64,000 bases of DNA. Source: Methylobacterium sp. J-070 (GTDB lineage Bacteria > Pseudomonadota > Alphaproteobacteria > Rhizobiales > Beijerinckiaceae). Below are positions 51,137 to 62,349 of the stretch, piece by piece. The notes under the pieces were generated by a model. The model saw only the letters and a program-made list of their open reading frames with translations, had not been told where the DNA came from and ran no database searches. The stretch lies in the NCBI RefSeq assembly GCF_022829385.1, contig NZ_JAKSXX010000246.1, forward strand, positions 1 through 64,000, in the 5' to 3' direction. Every line of letters begins with the position of its first letter. Positions within the stretch are counted from its first letter, which is position 1. The translations under genes were made by a program, and so were the position numbers.

Positions 51137-53482
51137 ATGGCGGCGGAGAACACGGCAGCGGCCCACGATGCGACGGCCCGGACCGCGGCGAGTGCCGGAA
51201 AGGTGGCGCTCGGCTTCCAGGACGCGGACGACGTGCTGCCGCCCTATCACATCGAGGCCCAGACCTCCCTGGTCGAGCGGCCCCTGCGGTCGCTGAAGTT
51301 CGGCGAGGCCTTCGGCGTCCTGGATTCCTACGGCGACATCGGGGTCCAGCCCGGCCCCGAGGGCCTGTACTTCCAGGACACGCGCTATCTGTCCCGCCTG
51401 GAGCTGTCCGTCGAGGGCCAGCGCCCGCTGATGCTCTCCTCGGTCATGCAGGACGACAACGGCGCGCTCAGCGTCGACATGACCACCCCCGACATCCGCC
51501 TCGACGCGCACGACGAGACCTCGATCCCCCGCGAGACGATCGCCATCGAGCGCACCAAATTCCTCTTCCGCGGCACCTGTTACGACCGGATCGGGCTGCG
51601 GTCGTTCGACTCGAAGCACCGCCGCCTGCGCATCGCCGTGTCGTTCGATGCGGATTTCCGCGACCTGTTCGAGGTGCGGGGCACCGATCGCGCGCAGCGC
51701 GGCAAGCGCGGCGTGCTCGTCGCGAGCGACCGGGAGGTGCAGTTCCGCTACGTCGGCCTCGACGAGATCGTGCGCACGACGGCGCTGCATTTCGGCCCGC
51801 GGCCGGACGTGATCGAGCCCGGCCGCGTGGCCTTCGACATGTCGCTGCCGCCCGGCGGGCGCACCTCGCTGTTCATCCGCGTCGCCTTCGAGGCGCACCG
51901 CGCCTTCACCAAGCCGCCGACCGACATGATGGTCGGCGAGGATTCCGCCGCCAAGCTGACGCTGGCGGCCAATGCCGGCGGCGCCCGGCGCGAGGCCAAG
52001 GATCTCGGCGAGGGCACGATCTTCGCCCGCGCCTACCGCGACGCGCGCCGCGACCTGCGCGCGCTCACCGCGGGGATCACCACGATCATCTCGTCGAACG
52101 ACCAGTTCAACGAAGGCCTGTGCCGCGCCACGGCCGACCTCTACATGCTGGCCAGCCGCACGCCGGAGGGCATCTATCCGTTCGCCGGCATCCCCTGGTA
52201 CTCCACGGTCTTCGGCCGCGACGGCATCATCACGGCGATGATGGCGCTCTGGATCGACCCGAAATTCGCCCGCGGCGTCCTGCGCTACCTCGCGGCGACG
52301 CAGGCGAAGGCGGTCGACCCGGCGGCCGACGCGCAGCCCGGCAAGGTCCTGCACGAGACCCGCCGGGGCGAGATGGCGATGCTCGGCGAGGTTCCGTTCC
52401 GCCACTATTACGGCACCATCGACGGCACGCCGCTCTTCGTGATGCTCGCCTGGGAGTATTACGCGGTCACCGGCGACCTGGAGACGATACGGGCGATCTG
52501 GCCGGCGCTCGAACTCGCCCTCGAATGGATGGACCGCTACGGCGACCGGGACGGCGACGGCTTCGTCGAGTACGCCCGCGACACCGACAAGGGCCTGGAG
52601 AATCAGGGCTGGAAGGACAGCCACGATTCGATCTTCCACGCGGACGGTCATCTGGCCAAGGGCCCGATCGCCCTGTGCGAGGTGCAGGGCTACGTCTACG
52701 CGGCCAAGCACGGCATGGCGAAGCTCGCCGCGCTGCTCGGGCACGATCCCCTGGCCGAGCGCCTGACCCAGGCGGCGGCTTCGTTGCGCGAGCGCTTCGA
52801 CGCGGCGTTCTGGAACGAGGAGATTGGTACCTACGCCCTCGCCCTCGACGGGTCGAAGCAGCAATGTGCGGTGCGCTCGTCCAATGCCGGACACGCCCTG
52901 TTCACCGGCATCGCCAAGCCCGAGCGCGCGGCCCGGGTCGCCGAGACCCTTCTGTGCAAGGACGGGTTCAACGGCTGGGGCGTGCGCACCATCGCCCGGG
53001 GCGAGGCGCGCTACAACCCGATGTCCTACCACAACGGCTCGATCTGGCCGCACGACAATGCGCTGATCGCCATGGGCCTCGCCCGCTACGACCGGAAGCA
53101 CGAGGCCGCGCGCATCTTCCAGGGGATGTTCGAGACCTCGCTCTACCAGGACCAGAAGCGGCTGCCGGAACTGTTTTGCGGCTTCATGCGCCGCCACCAG
53201 CGGGGGCCCGTCTCGTACCCTGTGGCGTGCAGCCCGCAGGCCTGGGCGGCCGCCGCGCCCTTCGCGTTCCTGGCCGCCTGCCTCGGCCTCGAACTCGACC
53301 ACGCCCGCAACCGCGTCCGGCTCAAGAACCCGATCCTGCCGGCCTTCCTCGACGGCGTGACCCTCTACAATGTCAGGCTCGGCTCGTCCCACGTGGACAT
53401 CCGCTTCCAGCGCTACGACCACGACGTGACCGTCTCGGTCCAGCGGCGCCACGGCGACGTGCAGGTGGTGATCACCAAGTAG
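51137..53482 (+). CDS. Amylo-alpha-1,6-glucosidase-like glycogen debranching protein
   Basis: The 781 residues have an N-terminal beta domain (residues 40-290; SLKFGEAFGVLDSYGD, LYFQDTRYLSRLELS) and an alpha/alpha-barrel of glycoside hydrolase type (about 330-740): YPFAGIPWYSTVFGRDGI, RRGEMAMLGEVPFRHYYGTIDGTPLF, ENQGWKDSHDSIFH and YHNGSIWPHDNALIA. The acidic residues in GRDG, KDSHD and the final W-P-H-D-N are the likely catalytic ones. It lies downstream of a GT4 gene on the same strand. The real substrate may be a glucosylated metabolite rather than glycogen. Confidence 0.87.
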   Translation: MAAENTAAAHDATARTAASAGKVALGFQDADDVLPPYHIEAQTSLVERPLRSLKFGEAFGVLDSYGDIGVQPGPEGLYFQDTRYLSRLELSVEGQRPLMLSSVMQDDNGALSVDMTTPDIRLDAHDETSIPRETIAIERTKFLFRGTCYDRIGLRSFDSKHRRLRIAVSFDADFRDLFEVRGTDRAQRGKRGVLVASDREVQFRYVGLDEIVRTTALHFGPRPDVIEPGRVAFDMSLPPGGRTSLFIRVAFEAHRAFTKPPTDMMVGEDSAAKLTLAANAGGARREAKDLGEGTIFARAYRDARRDLRALTAGITTIISSNDQFNEGLCRATADLYMLASRTPEGIYPFAGIPWYSTVFGRDGIITAMMALWIDPKFARGVLRYLAATQAKAVDPAADAQPGKVLHETRRGEMAMLGEVPFRHYYGTIDGTPLFVMLAWEYYAVTGDLETIRAIWPALELALEWMDRYGDRDGDGFVEYARDTDKGLENQGWKDSHDSIFHADGHLAKGPIALCEVQGYVYAAKHGMAKLAALLGHDPLAERLTQAAASLRERFDAAFWNEEIGTYALALDGSKQQCAVRSSNAGHALFTGIAKPERAARVAETLLCKDGFNGWGVRTIARGEARYNPMSYHNGSIWPHDNALIAMGLARYDRKHEAARIFQGMFETSLYQDQKRLPELFCGFMRRHQRGPVSYPVACSPQAWAAAAPFAFLAACLGLELDHARNRVRLKNPILPAFLDGVTLYNVRLGSSHVDIRFQRYDHDVTVSVQRRHGDVQVVITK

Positions 53483-53563
53483 GGCCCGGGTTGGGGCTAC
53501 GCGCCGCGGCCCGGTTCGGGTTAAGCGGGCCGTGCGGCGCGTCCCGCCGCCGAGGACGGGTTC

Positions 53564-54742
53564 ATGCCGGCTGATCACGACGCTCCCGATCTTGCCCTGC
53601 GCCTCGCGCAGGACCTGATCCGATGCCCGTCCGTGACCCCCGAGGATCGCGGCGCCCTCGACGTGGTCGCCGAGGCGCTCCGCCCGGCGGGGTTCGCGAT
53701 CGCGCGGCCGGTCTTCTCGGAGCCGGGCTATCCCGACACCCCGAACCTCTACGCGCGGATCGGCCGGGAGGCGCCGTGTCTCCTCTTCGCCGGCCATACG
53801 GACGTGGTGCCGACCGGCGAGGCCGCTTGGCGTCACGGTCCCTTCGACGGCACTGTGGCCGACGGGATGCTGTACGGGCGGGGGGCGGCCGACATGAAGG
53901 GCGGCATCGCCTGCATGCTGGCGGCGACCCTGACGTTCCTGGCGCGCCGGGGCGCGAACCGTCCGGGGTCCATCGCCTTCCTGATCACCGGCGACGAGGA
54001 GGGGCCGGCGGTCAACGGCACGGTGAAGCTGCTCGACTGGGCGCGGGCGCGGGGCGAACGCTTCGACCATTGCCTGCTCGGCGAGCCGACCAATCCGGGC
54101 CGCCTCGGAGAGATGATCAAGATCGGCCGGCGGGGCTCGCTCACCGGCAAGCTGATGGTGCTCGGCCGGCAGGGCCACGTCGCCTATCCGCACAAGGCGG
54201 ACAACCCGATCCCCGGCCTGTTGCGCCTCGCCTCGGCGCTCATCGTCCAGCCCCTGGACAGTGGCACGGCGCATTTCGACGCCTCGAACCTCGAATTCAC
54301 CACGATCGACGTCGGCAACCCCGCCACCAACGTGATTCCCGCGACCGCGCGGGCGACCTTCAACGTCCGGTTCAACGACGACTGGACGGCGGAGAGCCTG
54401 GGCGCCGAGATCCGCGCGCGGCTTGAGCGTGCGGCCGGGAACGCCGTGCGCTTCACCCTGGACCTGCAGCCGTCGAACGCCCCGGCCTTCCTGACGCGGC
54501 CCGACGCCTTCGTGGATCTGGTCGTGGAGGCGATCCGGGCCGAGACCGGCCTGACGCCGACCCTCTCGACCACCGGCGGCACCTCGGATGCCCGCTTCAT
54601 CAAGGATGCCTGCGCGGTGATCGAGTTCGGGCTCGTGGGCGAGACCATGCATCAGGTCGACGAGCACGTGGCCGTCGCCGATCTGGAGCGGCTGACGGCG
54701 ATCTACGGACGGGTGCTGGAGGCCTACTTCCCGGACTCGTAG
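53564..54742 (+). CDS. dapE: Succinyl-diaminopimelate desuccinylase
   Basis: An M20 zinc peptidase of 392 residues in the lysine/peptidoglycan pathway. It shows LLFAGHTDVVPTGE (His ligand and Asp), GRGAADMKGGIACML (Asp bridge), ITGDEEGPAVNGT (Glu general base), FNVRFNDDW and STTGGTSDARFIK. The dimerisation domain is inserted in the middle. GAGGACGGG precedes the ATG. The gene overlaps the end of convergent truA by 19 bases. Confidence 0.95.
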   Translation: MPADHDAPDLALRLAQDLIRCPSVTPEDRGALDVVAEALRPAGFAIARPVFSEPGYPDTPNLYARIGREAPCLLFAGHTDVVPTGEAAWRHGPFDGTVADGMLYGRGAADMKGGIACMLAATLTFLARRGANRPGSIAFLITGDEEGPAVNGTVKLLDWARARGERFDHCLLGEPTNPGRLGEMIKIGRRGSLTGKLMVLGRQGHVAYPHKADNPIPGLLRLASALIVQPLDSGTAHFDASNLEFTTIDVGNPATNVIPATARATFNVRFNDDWTAESLGAEIRARLERAAGNAVRFTLDLQPSNAPAFLTRPDAFVDLVVEAIRAETGLTPTLSTTGGTSDARFIKDACAVIEFGLVGETMHQVDEHVAVADLERLTAIYGRVLEAYFPDS

Positions 54743-55485
54743 TCCACACCCACGAAGGTCAGGCCCGCGGCCGGCGCGAGCGGCCCGCAGCGGCGCTTCT
54801 CGCCGGAGGCCAGGATGTCGGCCACGTCGTCCGCCGACAACCGCCCGCACCCCGCCAGCATCAGCGTGCCCACCATGGCCCGCACCTGATGATGCAGGAA
54901 GGAGCGCGCCGAGGCCGCCACCACGATCTCCTCGTGGAGCGCCATCGGCGCCGGCGCGACGTCGAGCTGCTCCAGGGTGCGGATCGGGCTGTTCGCCTGG
55001 CATTCGGCGGCCCGGAAGGCCGAGAAATCGTGCAGGCCGACGAGGCGCTGCGCCGCTTCGTGCATCCGCTCCGGATCCAGCGGCCACGGCACGTGCCAGA
55101 CCTGGGCCCGCGTCAGCGCGGCCGGGCTGCGCCGGTTGAGGATCCGGTAGCGGTAGTGCCGGCGGATCGCCGAGCGGCGGGCGTCGAAGGTCGCCGGAAC
55201 GATCCCGGCGGAGAGGATCGCCACCGGCTGCGGCCGCAGATGCGCGTTCAGGGCGTCGCGCACCGTGTCGGTCCGCCACGTCTTGGCGAGGTCGAGATGC
55301 GCTACCTGATGGATGGCGTGCACGCCGGCATCGGTACGTCCGGCGCAGGTGAGCCGCACGTCCTCGCCGGAGAAGCGCGTCACCGCGGCCTCGATGGCCG
55401 CCTGGACCGACGGATTTCCGACCTGCCGTTGCCAGCCGCAGAACGGACCGCCGTCATATTCGATGACGAGCTTGTAGCGGGGCAT
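54724..55485 (-). CDS. truA: tRNA pseudouridine(38-40) synthase TruA
   Basis: The 253 residues begin PRYKLVIEYDGGPFCGWQRQ and contain the catalytic Asp in CAGRTDAGVHAIHQVAHLD, and RRHYRYRILNR, HDFSAFRAAECQ and SFLHHQVRAMVGTL. Its ATG overlaps the stop of fmt (TGATG). It is the last gene of def-fmt-truA. Confidence 0.96.
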   Translation of the reverse strand: MPRYKLVIEYDGGPFCGWQRQVGNPSVQAAIEAAVTRFSGEDVRLTCAGRTDAGVHAIHQVAHLDLAKTWRTDTVRDALNAHLRPQPVAILSAGIVPATFDARRSAIRRHYRYRILNRRSPAALTRAQVWHVPWPLDPERMHEAAQRLVGLHDFSAFRAAECQANSPIRTLEQLDVAPAPMALHEEIVVAASARSFLHHQVRAMVGTLMLAGCGRLSADDVADILASGEKRRCGPLAPAAGLTFVGVDYESGK

Positions 55486-56414
55486 CAGCCGAGGCGGGCG
55501 CCGGGCGTCAGCCGGGCGCCGCGGACGAAGTCCGGCCCGCTGGCGCTGCCGCCCTTCCCGGCGCGACGCAACTCGATCAGCCGAACCGCGCCGTCGCGGC
55601 ATGCCACGGTGCCGTCGGCGTCGAGCAGCGTTCCGGCCTCGCCGGCTGCGTCGGCGGCTGCGGCCCGCAGGACCTTCACCCGCTCCGGGCCCTTGCCGAG
55701 ATCGACCTCGAAGAACGCGCCCGGGAAGGGCGAGAGCCCGTTGATCCGGTTCGCGACCTCTCCGGCGGCGAGCGACCAGTCGATCCGCGCCTCGTCGTTG
55801 GCGATCTTGTGCGCGTAGACGACGCCCTCCTGGGCTTGAGGCGTGAAGGTCAGCGCCCCCTGCTCGAGCCTGGCCAGGGCGCGGGCCATCAACTCGGCCC
55901 CGAGCGGCATCAGGGCGTCGTGCAACGCGCCGGCGGTCATGCCCGGCGTGATCGGCAGCCGCCCCTCCAGGGCGACCGGACCCGTGTCGAGCCCGGCCTC
56001 CATCCGCATCACGCCGACGCCGCTCTCGGCGTCGCCCGCCATCACGGCGCGCTGGATCGGAGCGGCCCCGCGCCAGCGCGGCAGCAGGGACCCGTGGAGG
56101 TTGAGGCAGCCGTGTTTCGGCGCATCGAGGACGGTCTGCGGCAGGAGCATCCCGTAGGCGACCACCACGGCGACGTCGGCCCGGTGAGCCGAGAAGGTGC
56201 CGGCCGCCTCCGGCGTGCGGAGCGTCGACGGCGTGAGCACCGGCACGCCGAGGGCATCGGCCTGGGCATGGACCGGGGAGGGGCGCAGGCTCATGCCGCG
56301 GCCGGCCCGCGCGGGGGCGCGGGTGTAGACGGCGACGATGTCGTGACCGTCCTTTGCGAGCCGCGCCAGCGTCGGCACCGCGAAATCCGGAGTGCCCATG
56401 AAGACGACGCGCAT
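55485..56414 (-). CDS. fmt: Methionyl-tRNA formyltransferase
   Basis: It formylates initiator Met-tRNA with 10-formyl-THF. The 309 residues begin RVVFMGTPDFAVPTLARL and have NLHGSLLPRWRGAAPIQRAVMAGD (the Asn-His-Asp site) and a C-terminal OB fold (NRINGLSPFPGAFFEVD). It follows def by six bases. The order def-fmt-truA is common. Confidence 0.96.
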   Translation of the reverse strand: MRVVFMGTPDFAVPTLARLAKDGHDIVAVYTRAPARAGRGMSLRPSPVHAQADALGVPVLTPSTLRTPEAAGTFSAHRADVAVVVAYGMLLPQTVLDAPKHGCLNLHGSLLPRWRGAAPIQRAVMAGDAESGVGVMRMEAGLDTGPVALEGRLPITPGMTAGALHDALMPLGAELMARALARLEQGALTFTPQAQEGVVYAHKIANDEARIDWSLAAGEVANRINGLSPFPGAFFEVDLGKGPERVKVLRAAAADAAGEAGTLLDADGTVACRDGAVRLIELRRAGKGGSASGPDFVRGARLTPGARLG

Positions 56415-56420
56415 GGCGGG

Positions 56421-56936
56421 TCAGGCCGCGTCACGCTTGGCCGCCTTGGCGAACTTCTTGATCACCCGGTCACGCTTCAGCTTCGACAGGTGATCGATGA
56501 ACAGCACGCCGTTCAGGTGGTCGATCTCGTGCTGGATGCAGGTCGAGAGCAGCCCGTCGGCCTCGATCTCCCGCTCGGTGCCGTCGAGGTCGCGGAACGT
56601 CACGCGGACCCGGTCCGGCCGCTCGACCTCGCCGTAATATTCCGGGATCGACAGGCAGCCCTCGTCGTAGACCCGCTTCTCCTCCGAGGACCAGACGATC
56701 TCGGGGTTGATGAAGACCCGCGGATCGCGAACACCCTCTTCCTTCGACGTGTCGATGGTCACGATGCGTTTCGGCACGCCGACCTGGATCGCCGCGAGCC
56801 CGACGCCGGGGGCATCGTACATCGTCTCGAACATGTCGGCGACGAGGGTGCGGATCTCGGCGGTGATCGGCCCGACCGGATCGGAGGCGCGGCGCAGGAC
56901 GGGATCGGGCAGGATGACGAGCGGGCGGATGGTCAT
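56421..56936 (-). CDS. def: Peptide deformylase
   Basis: It removes the formyl group from new proteins. The 171 residues show the three motifs GVGLAAIQVG, EGCLSIPEYYG (Cys ligand) and CIQHEIDHLNGVLF (HExxH). It is a type 1B enzyme of normal length. First gene of the def-fmt-truA operon. Confidence 0.96.
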   Translation of the reverse strand: MTIRPLVILPDPVLRRASDPVGPITAEIRTLVADMFETMYDAPGVGLAAIQVGVPKRIVTIDTSKEEGVRDPRVFINPEIVWSSEEKRVYDEGCLSIPEYYGEVERPDRVRVTFRDLDGTEREIEADGLLSTCIQHEIDHLNGVLFIDHLSKLKRDRVIKKFAKAAKRDAA

Positions 56937-57042
56937 GGCGGAAACCGGCGGGAACGGAGCCGGGACGGGTCCGGGCTCGTGGTCGAATAGGATGCGGCCG
57001 GGAGCCGGTCAAATAATCGTCCCGCCGCAGATCCCGGGCCGG

Positions 57043-57648
57043 TCAGAACGCCGTGCGGCTGCGAATGGCCGCCGTCAGCGTACCCTCGTCGAGGTAGTCG
57101 AGTTCGCCGCCCACCGGCACCCCATGGGCGAGGCGCGTCACCTTCACGTCGCAGTGCCGGATCGACTCGGTGACGTAGTGGGCGGTCGTCTGCCCATCCA
57201 CCGTGGCGTTGAGGGCGAGGATCACCTCGGTCATTTCCGGACGCGCCACGCGGTCCACGAGGGTCGCGAGGTTCAGGTGCTCAGGCCGCACGCCGTCGAG
57301 GGCGGAGAGCACGCCGCCCAGCACGTGGTAGCGCGCCTTGACGGCCCCCGAGCGTTCCAGCGCCCACAGGTCCGACACGTCCTCGACCACCACCAGGGTC
57401 GCCGGATCGCGCTCGGCGTCCCGGCAGATCGTGCAGGGATCGGAGGTATCGACGTTGCCGCAGGCCGTGCACACGACGATGCGCTCGGCGGCGACGCGCA
57501 TCGCGTCGGCGAGCGGACCGAGGAGCGTGTCGCGCTTCTTGATGAGTTGGAGGGCGGCGCGCCGCGCCGAGCGCGGCCCGAGCCCCGGCATACGAGCCAG
57601 GAGCTGGATCAGACGTTCAATCTCGGGGCCGGCGACGGCTTGGGGCAT
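57043..57648 (-). CDS. recR: Recombination protein RecR
   Basis: It acts with RecF/RecO in gap repair. The 201 residues have a helix-hairpin-helix (MPGLGPRSARRAALQLI), a C4 zinc finger (VCTACGNVDTSDPCTIC), and a Toprim domain (TLVVVEDVSDLWALE, EVILALNATVDGQTTAHY). In many bacteria it follows dnaX-ybaB; here pckA and about 2 kb separate it from them. Confidence 0.95.
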   Translation of the reverse strand: MPQAVAGPEIERLIQLLARMPGLGPRSARRAALQLIKKRDTLLGPLADAMRVAAERIVVCTACGNVDTSDPCTICRDAERDPATLVVVEDVSDLWALERSGAVKARYHVLGGVLSALDGVRPEHLNLATLVDRVARPEMTEVILALNATVDGQTTAHYVTESIRHCDVKVTRLAHGVPVGGELDYLDEGTLTAAIRSRTAF

Positions 57649-58071
57649 CGTGCCTCTGTGTGCCGCTCAAAGCGTGCGGGCGCGGGGAGGGTGAGGAGTC
57701 CGGTACGGGCATAGCCGTCGCCGGTCAGCATGCAAGGGCGCGCGCGCGCCCATCTGGCATGTGGGTATTGCGGAGCGATGACGCCCGTGCCGGCGAGCCG
57801 GCCGGTGCGGGTGACTGCTTACAGACCGGGGTTCCTGCCTCCACAACTGTGATCTAACTTGGTCGTCCACATTGCGGGCCTCGGACGAAGCCCATAATGA
57901 CAGCGAAGCTTCGCCGCCTACTCAGCGGGAGACGGGAAGCGGCTGGGGAACGGTGATCCAGCGTGCGGCGGACCTGTACGATCGCACGGACGTCCCCCGG
58001 TCAATCCCGGACGATGGTCTCGTCCGGCACAGTCGCGTCGACGGTCGAACAGGGTCCCGGGAGATACGCTC
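57649..58071. promoter_or_regulatory. Divergent recR/pckA region
   Basis: No gene is supported in these 423 bases. A possible pckA promoter is TTGCGG followed by 17 bases and TAATGA near 57875-57900, read by eye. The alternating GC run (GCGCGCGCGC) at 57734-57743 is notable for its Z-DNA-like composition. Confidence 0.3.
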
Positions 58072-59691
<1,620 letters not shown>

Positions 59692-59700
59692 TAACGCGGG

Positions 59701-59723
59701 CGGGCGGCCCGGACGGCCGCCCG
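59701..59723 (+). terminator. pckA terminator hairpin
   Basis: CGGGCGGCC (59701-59709) pairs with GGCCGCCCG (59715-59723) around CGGAC and is followed by TTCCCC, ten bases after the pckA stop. Confidence 0.6.
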
Positions 59724-59906
59724 TTCCCCGCAGTCATCGCGAGCGCCCCCCGGGCGGCGCGAGCGCGCTCGCCGTAGCGCTCTCGGGTTGCTTCGCTCCG
59801 CTTCCAGAACCGGGGCACGCGTCCCGCCGATCCGGAAGGGCGCCGAGCCGCCGGATAGTGCATGTTCGGCTTGAGTTGGATCGCGCGCCTGACGGTCTAG
59901 GCGCGA

Positions 59907-59998
59907 CTCCCCTCGCCCTTGCGGGGTGGGCGTGGTGCCGGATGTGGCCCGGCGGTGCCGTCTGCCCCACCCCCACCTCATCCCCGCGAGGGGGAGGA
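59907..59998. repeat. Long imperfect inverted repeat, candidate interspersed element
   Basis: The left arm (from 59907, CTCCCCTCGCCCTTGCGGGG) and right arm (59964-59998, CCCCGCGAGGGGGAGGAG) are nearly complementary with a G/C-rich middle. The CTCCCC...GCGGGG...GTGGG pattern resembles repeats scattered between genes in alphaproteobacteria, from memory. Only one copy is in the window. Confidence 0.4.
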
Positions 59999-60040
59999 GA
60001 GAGCGTCGCGCTTCGTGATCCGCCTCGGATAGAAAGCGGT

Positions 60041-60364
60041 CTAGAACGGCAGCTTCATGCCGGGCGGCAGGGGCAGGCCCTTGGTCAGCTCGGCCATGCG
60101 CTCCTGCATGGTGGCCTCGGCCTTGCCGCGGGCGTCGTTGCAGGCGGCGACGATCAAGTCCTCCAGAATCTCGCGCTCGTCGGCGACCATCAGGGACGGG
60201 TCGATCGCGACGCCCTTCATCTGCCCCTTGGCCGACATGGTGACCCGCACCGAGCCGCCCCCGGAGGCCCCCGTCACCTCGATCTCGTCCAGCTCCGCCT
60301 GCAGGGAGCCCATCTTCTCCTGCATGGCCTGAGCCTGCTTCATGATGCCCATCAGGTCGCGCAT
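60041..60364 (-). CDS. YbaB/EbfC nucleoid-associated protein
   Basis: The 107-residue protein forms dimers that bind DNA. It begins RDLMGIMKQAQAMQEKMGSLQ and shows the conserved GGGSVRVTMSAKGQMKGVAIDPSL and LEDLIVAACNDA, ending in GLPLPPGMKLPF. Its ATG lies 78 bases after dnaX on the same strand, the usual order. Confidence 0.94.
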   Translation of the reverse strand: MRDLMGIMKQAQAMQEKMGSLQAELDEIEVTGASGGGSVRVTMSAKGQMKGVAIDPSLMVADEREILEDLIVAACNDARGKAEATMQERMAELTKGLPLPPGMKLPF

Positions 60365-60442
60365 GCGGATCTCTCCCGGTTCGTTCTCGTCTGATCTGGG
60401 TACGGCGCGGCCGGCGCGCCATGCGGGTCCCCGCCGACCGCG

Positions 60443-62296
60443 TCAGGGATCGTCGGCGTCGACCTCGTCCACCCGCGCGGCATCGCCTTCCCCGAGGATC
60501 TCCTGCTCGGCGGAGGCCAGCGCCTCGGATGCGGTCTCGCGCACGTCGACGATCTCGGCGCCGGGGAAACGGGTCAGCACCTCGCGCACGAACGGGTCGG
60601 CGGCGGCGTTCTCGTGGCGGGTCTCGGTGGCGGCGCGGGCGGCGGCGTCGAGGGTCGGGGCCCCCGCCTCCTTCGACAGGACGACGGCCCAGCGCCGCCC
60701 GGTCCAGCGCTCGATCGCGGCGGCGATGTCGGTGGCAAGGCTCGGGCGGCCTCCGGGGGCGAGCCGGATCTCGATCCGGCCCTCCTCGAAGCGCACGAGG
60801 TGGACGTCGCGCTCCAGCGCGGTCCGGAGCAGGATGTCCCGGTTGGCGTCCGCCAGGGCGATCAGGTCCTCGAACCGGCCGAGGGTCGGGGTCGGCGGTG
60901 CGACGGGCGCCGGCGCCCGCATGCCGGCCGGGGCGGCAGCGGGGCTCGGCTCGGCCGGCATCGTCCGCGGTGCCGCGGCGAGCGCCGCGGAGCCGCCGCC
61001 CCGCAGGTCGGGGATCGGCGGCAGCGGCGGCCGGCCCGGCTCGGTGGCGGGATCGCCCGCCGGCGCGGCGGCCGCATCGGCCCGGAGCTGATGCAGCGCC
61101 TCGTCGGGGGTGGGCAGGTCGGCGGCGTAGGCGAGGCGCACGATCGCCATCTCGGCGGCCGCGAGCGGGCGCGGGGCGGCCTGGACCTCGGGGATCGCCT
61201 TCAGCAGGATCTGCCACGCCCGGGACAGCGCGCGGATCGACAGCTTCTCCGCGAACGCGCCGCCGCGGACGCGCTCGGTCTCGCTGAGCGTCGGATCTGA
61301 CGCGGCCTCCGGCACGATCTTGAGCCGGGTCACCAGATGCGTGAAGGCGGCGAGGTCCGACAGCACCACCGACGGGTCGGCGCCCGAATCGTACTGGGCG
61401 CGCAGCTCGGCGAAGGCCGCCGGCACGGATCCGCGCATCACCGCCTCGAACAGGTCGAGGATCCGGGCCCGATCGGCCAGCCCCAGCATGTCGCGCACGC
61501 TCCGGGCGGAGACGGTGCCGGCGCCATGGGCGATCGCCTGATCGAGGAGCGAGAGCGCGTCGCGCACCGAACCCTCGGCGGCGCGCACGATGGCGCCCAG
61601 GGCCTCGTCCTCGGCCTCGACCTTCTCGGCGGCGCAGACCTTGGCGAGGTGTGCGTGCAGCACCGGCGCCTCGACCCGGCGCAGGTCGAACCGCTGGCAG
61701 CGCGACAGGATCGTCACCGGGACCTTGCGGATCTCCGTGGTGGCGAACACGAACTTGGCGTGGGGGGGCGGCTCCTCCAGCGTCTTCAGGAAGGCGTTGA
61801 ACGCCTTCTCGGAGAGCATGTGGACCTCGTCGACGATGTAGACCTTGTAGCGCGCCGAGACCGGCCCGTAGCGGATGCCGTCGATGATCGCCCGGACGTC
61901 GTCGATGCCGGTATGCGAGGCGGCGTCCATCTCCAGCACGTCCATGTGCCGGGATTCCATGATCGCCGCGCAGTGCAGGCCGAGTTCGGGCATCGACACG
62001 GTCGGCCCGGTATCGGGCACGCCGGCCCGCGCGTAGTTCAGGCCGCGGGCCAGGATGCGAGCGGTGGTGGTCTTGCCGACCCCGCGGACGCCGGTGAGCA
62101 TCCAGGCCTGCGGGATGCGGTTGGCCGAGAATCCGTTGGCCAGCGTCCGGACCATCGGCTCCTGGCCGATCAGATCGCCGAAATTGGTCGGGCGGTATTT
62201 CCGCGCGAGCACCCGGTAGGGCGTCGCCGCGCTGGCGGGGCTCGCGAACCCGGGCAGGCCCGGCTCGTCGTCAGGCGTGCCGGTCGAAGCGTCCAT
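60443..62296 (-). CDS. dnaX: DNA polymerase III subunits gamma/tau
   Basis: The 617 residues form the clamp-loader ATPase: YRPTNFGDLIGQEPMVRTL, P-loop TGVRGVGKTTTARIL, VYIVDEVHMLSEKAFNAFLKTLEEPPPHA and the sensor ILSRCQRFDLRR. The four zinc cysteines of the E. coli protein are missing between residues 90 and 110 (only one Cys), as in other alphaproteobacteria. A Pro/Ala linker and the tau C-terminal region (400-617) are present. The ATG at 62296 is inferred from homologues; there is no strong ribosome site. The SRP RNA gene lies upstream. Confidence 0.94.
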   Translation of the reverse strand: MDASTGTPDDEPGLPGFASPASAATPYRVLARKYRPTNFGDLIGQEPMVRTLANGFSANRIPQAWMLTGVRGVGKTTTARILARGLNYARAGVPDTGPTVSMPELGLHCAAIMESRHMDVLEMDAASHTGIDDVRAIIDGIRYGPVSARYKVYIVDEVHMLSEKAFNAFLKTLEEPPPHAKFVFATTEIRKVPVTILSRCQRFDLRRVEAPVLHAHLAKVCAAEKVEAEDEALGAIVRAAEGSVRDALSLLDQAIAHGAGTVSARSVRDMLGLADRARILDLFEAVMRGSVPAAFAELRAQYDSGADPSVVLSDLAAFTHLVTRLKIVPEAASDPTLSETERVRGGAFAEKLSIRALSRAWQILLKAIPEVQAAPRPLAAAEMAIVRLAYAADLPTPDEALHQLRADAAAAPAGDPATEPGRPPLPPIPDLRGGGSAALAAAPRTMPAEPSPAAAPAGMRAPAPVAPPTPTLGRFEDLIALADANRDILLRTALERDVHLVRFEEGRIEIRLAPGGRPSLATDIAAAIERWTGRRWAVVLSKEAGAPTLDAAARAATETRHENAAADPFVREVLTRFPGAEIVDVRETASEALASAEQEILGEGDAARVDEVDADDP

Positions 62297-62349
62297 GCCG
62301 TATCGGGTCGGGCTGCCGAGCGCCAGGAAACGAGGCAAGAAATGAGGTG

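Noticed and set aside
51113..55279. Minus-strand open frame of 1388 codons
   Set aside because: It runs antisense to the debranching enzyme and dapE, has Arg/His/Gly/Ala-biased composition, no ribosome site and no domains; long antisense frames are expected at 70% GC.
60443..62296. Programmed frameshift in dnaX to make gamma
   Set aside because: No A-AAA-AAG-type slippery run with a stem-loop was seen in the linker region.
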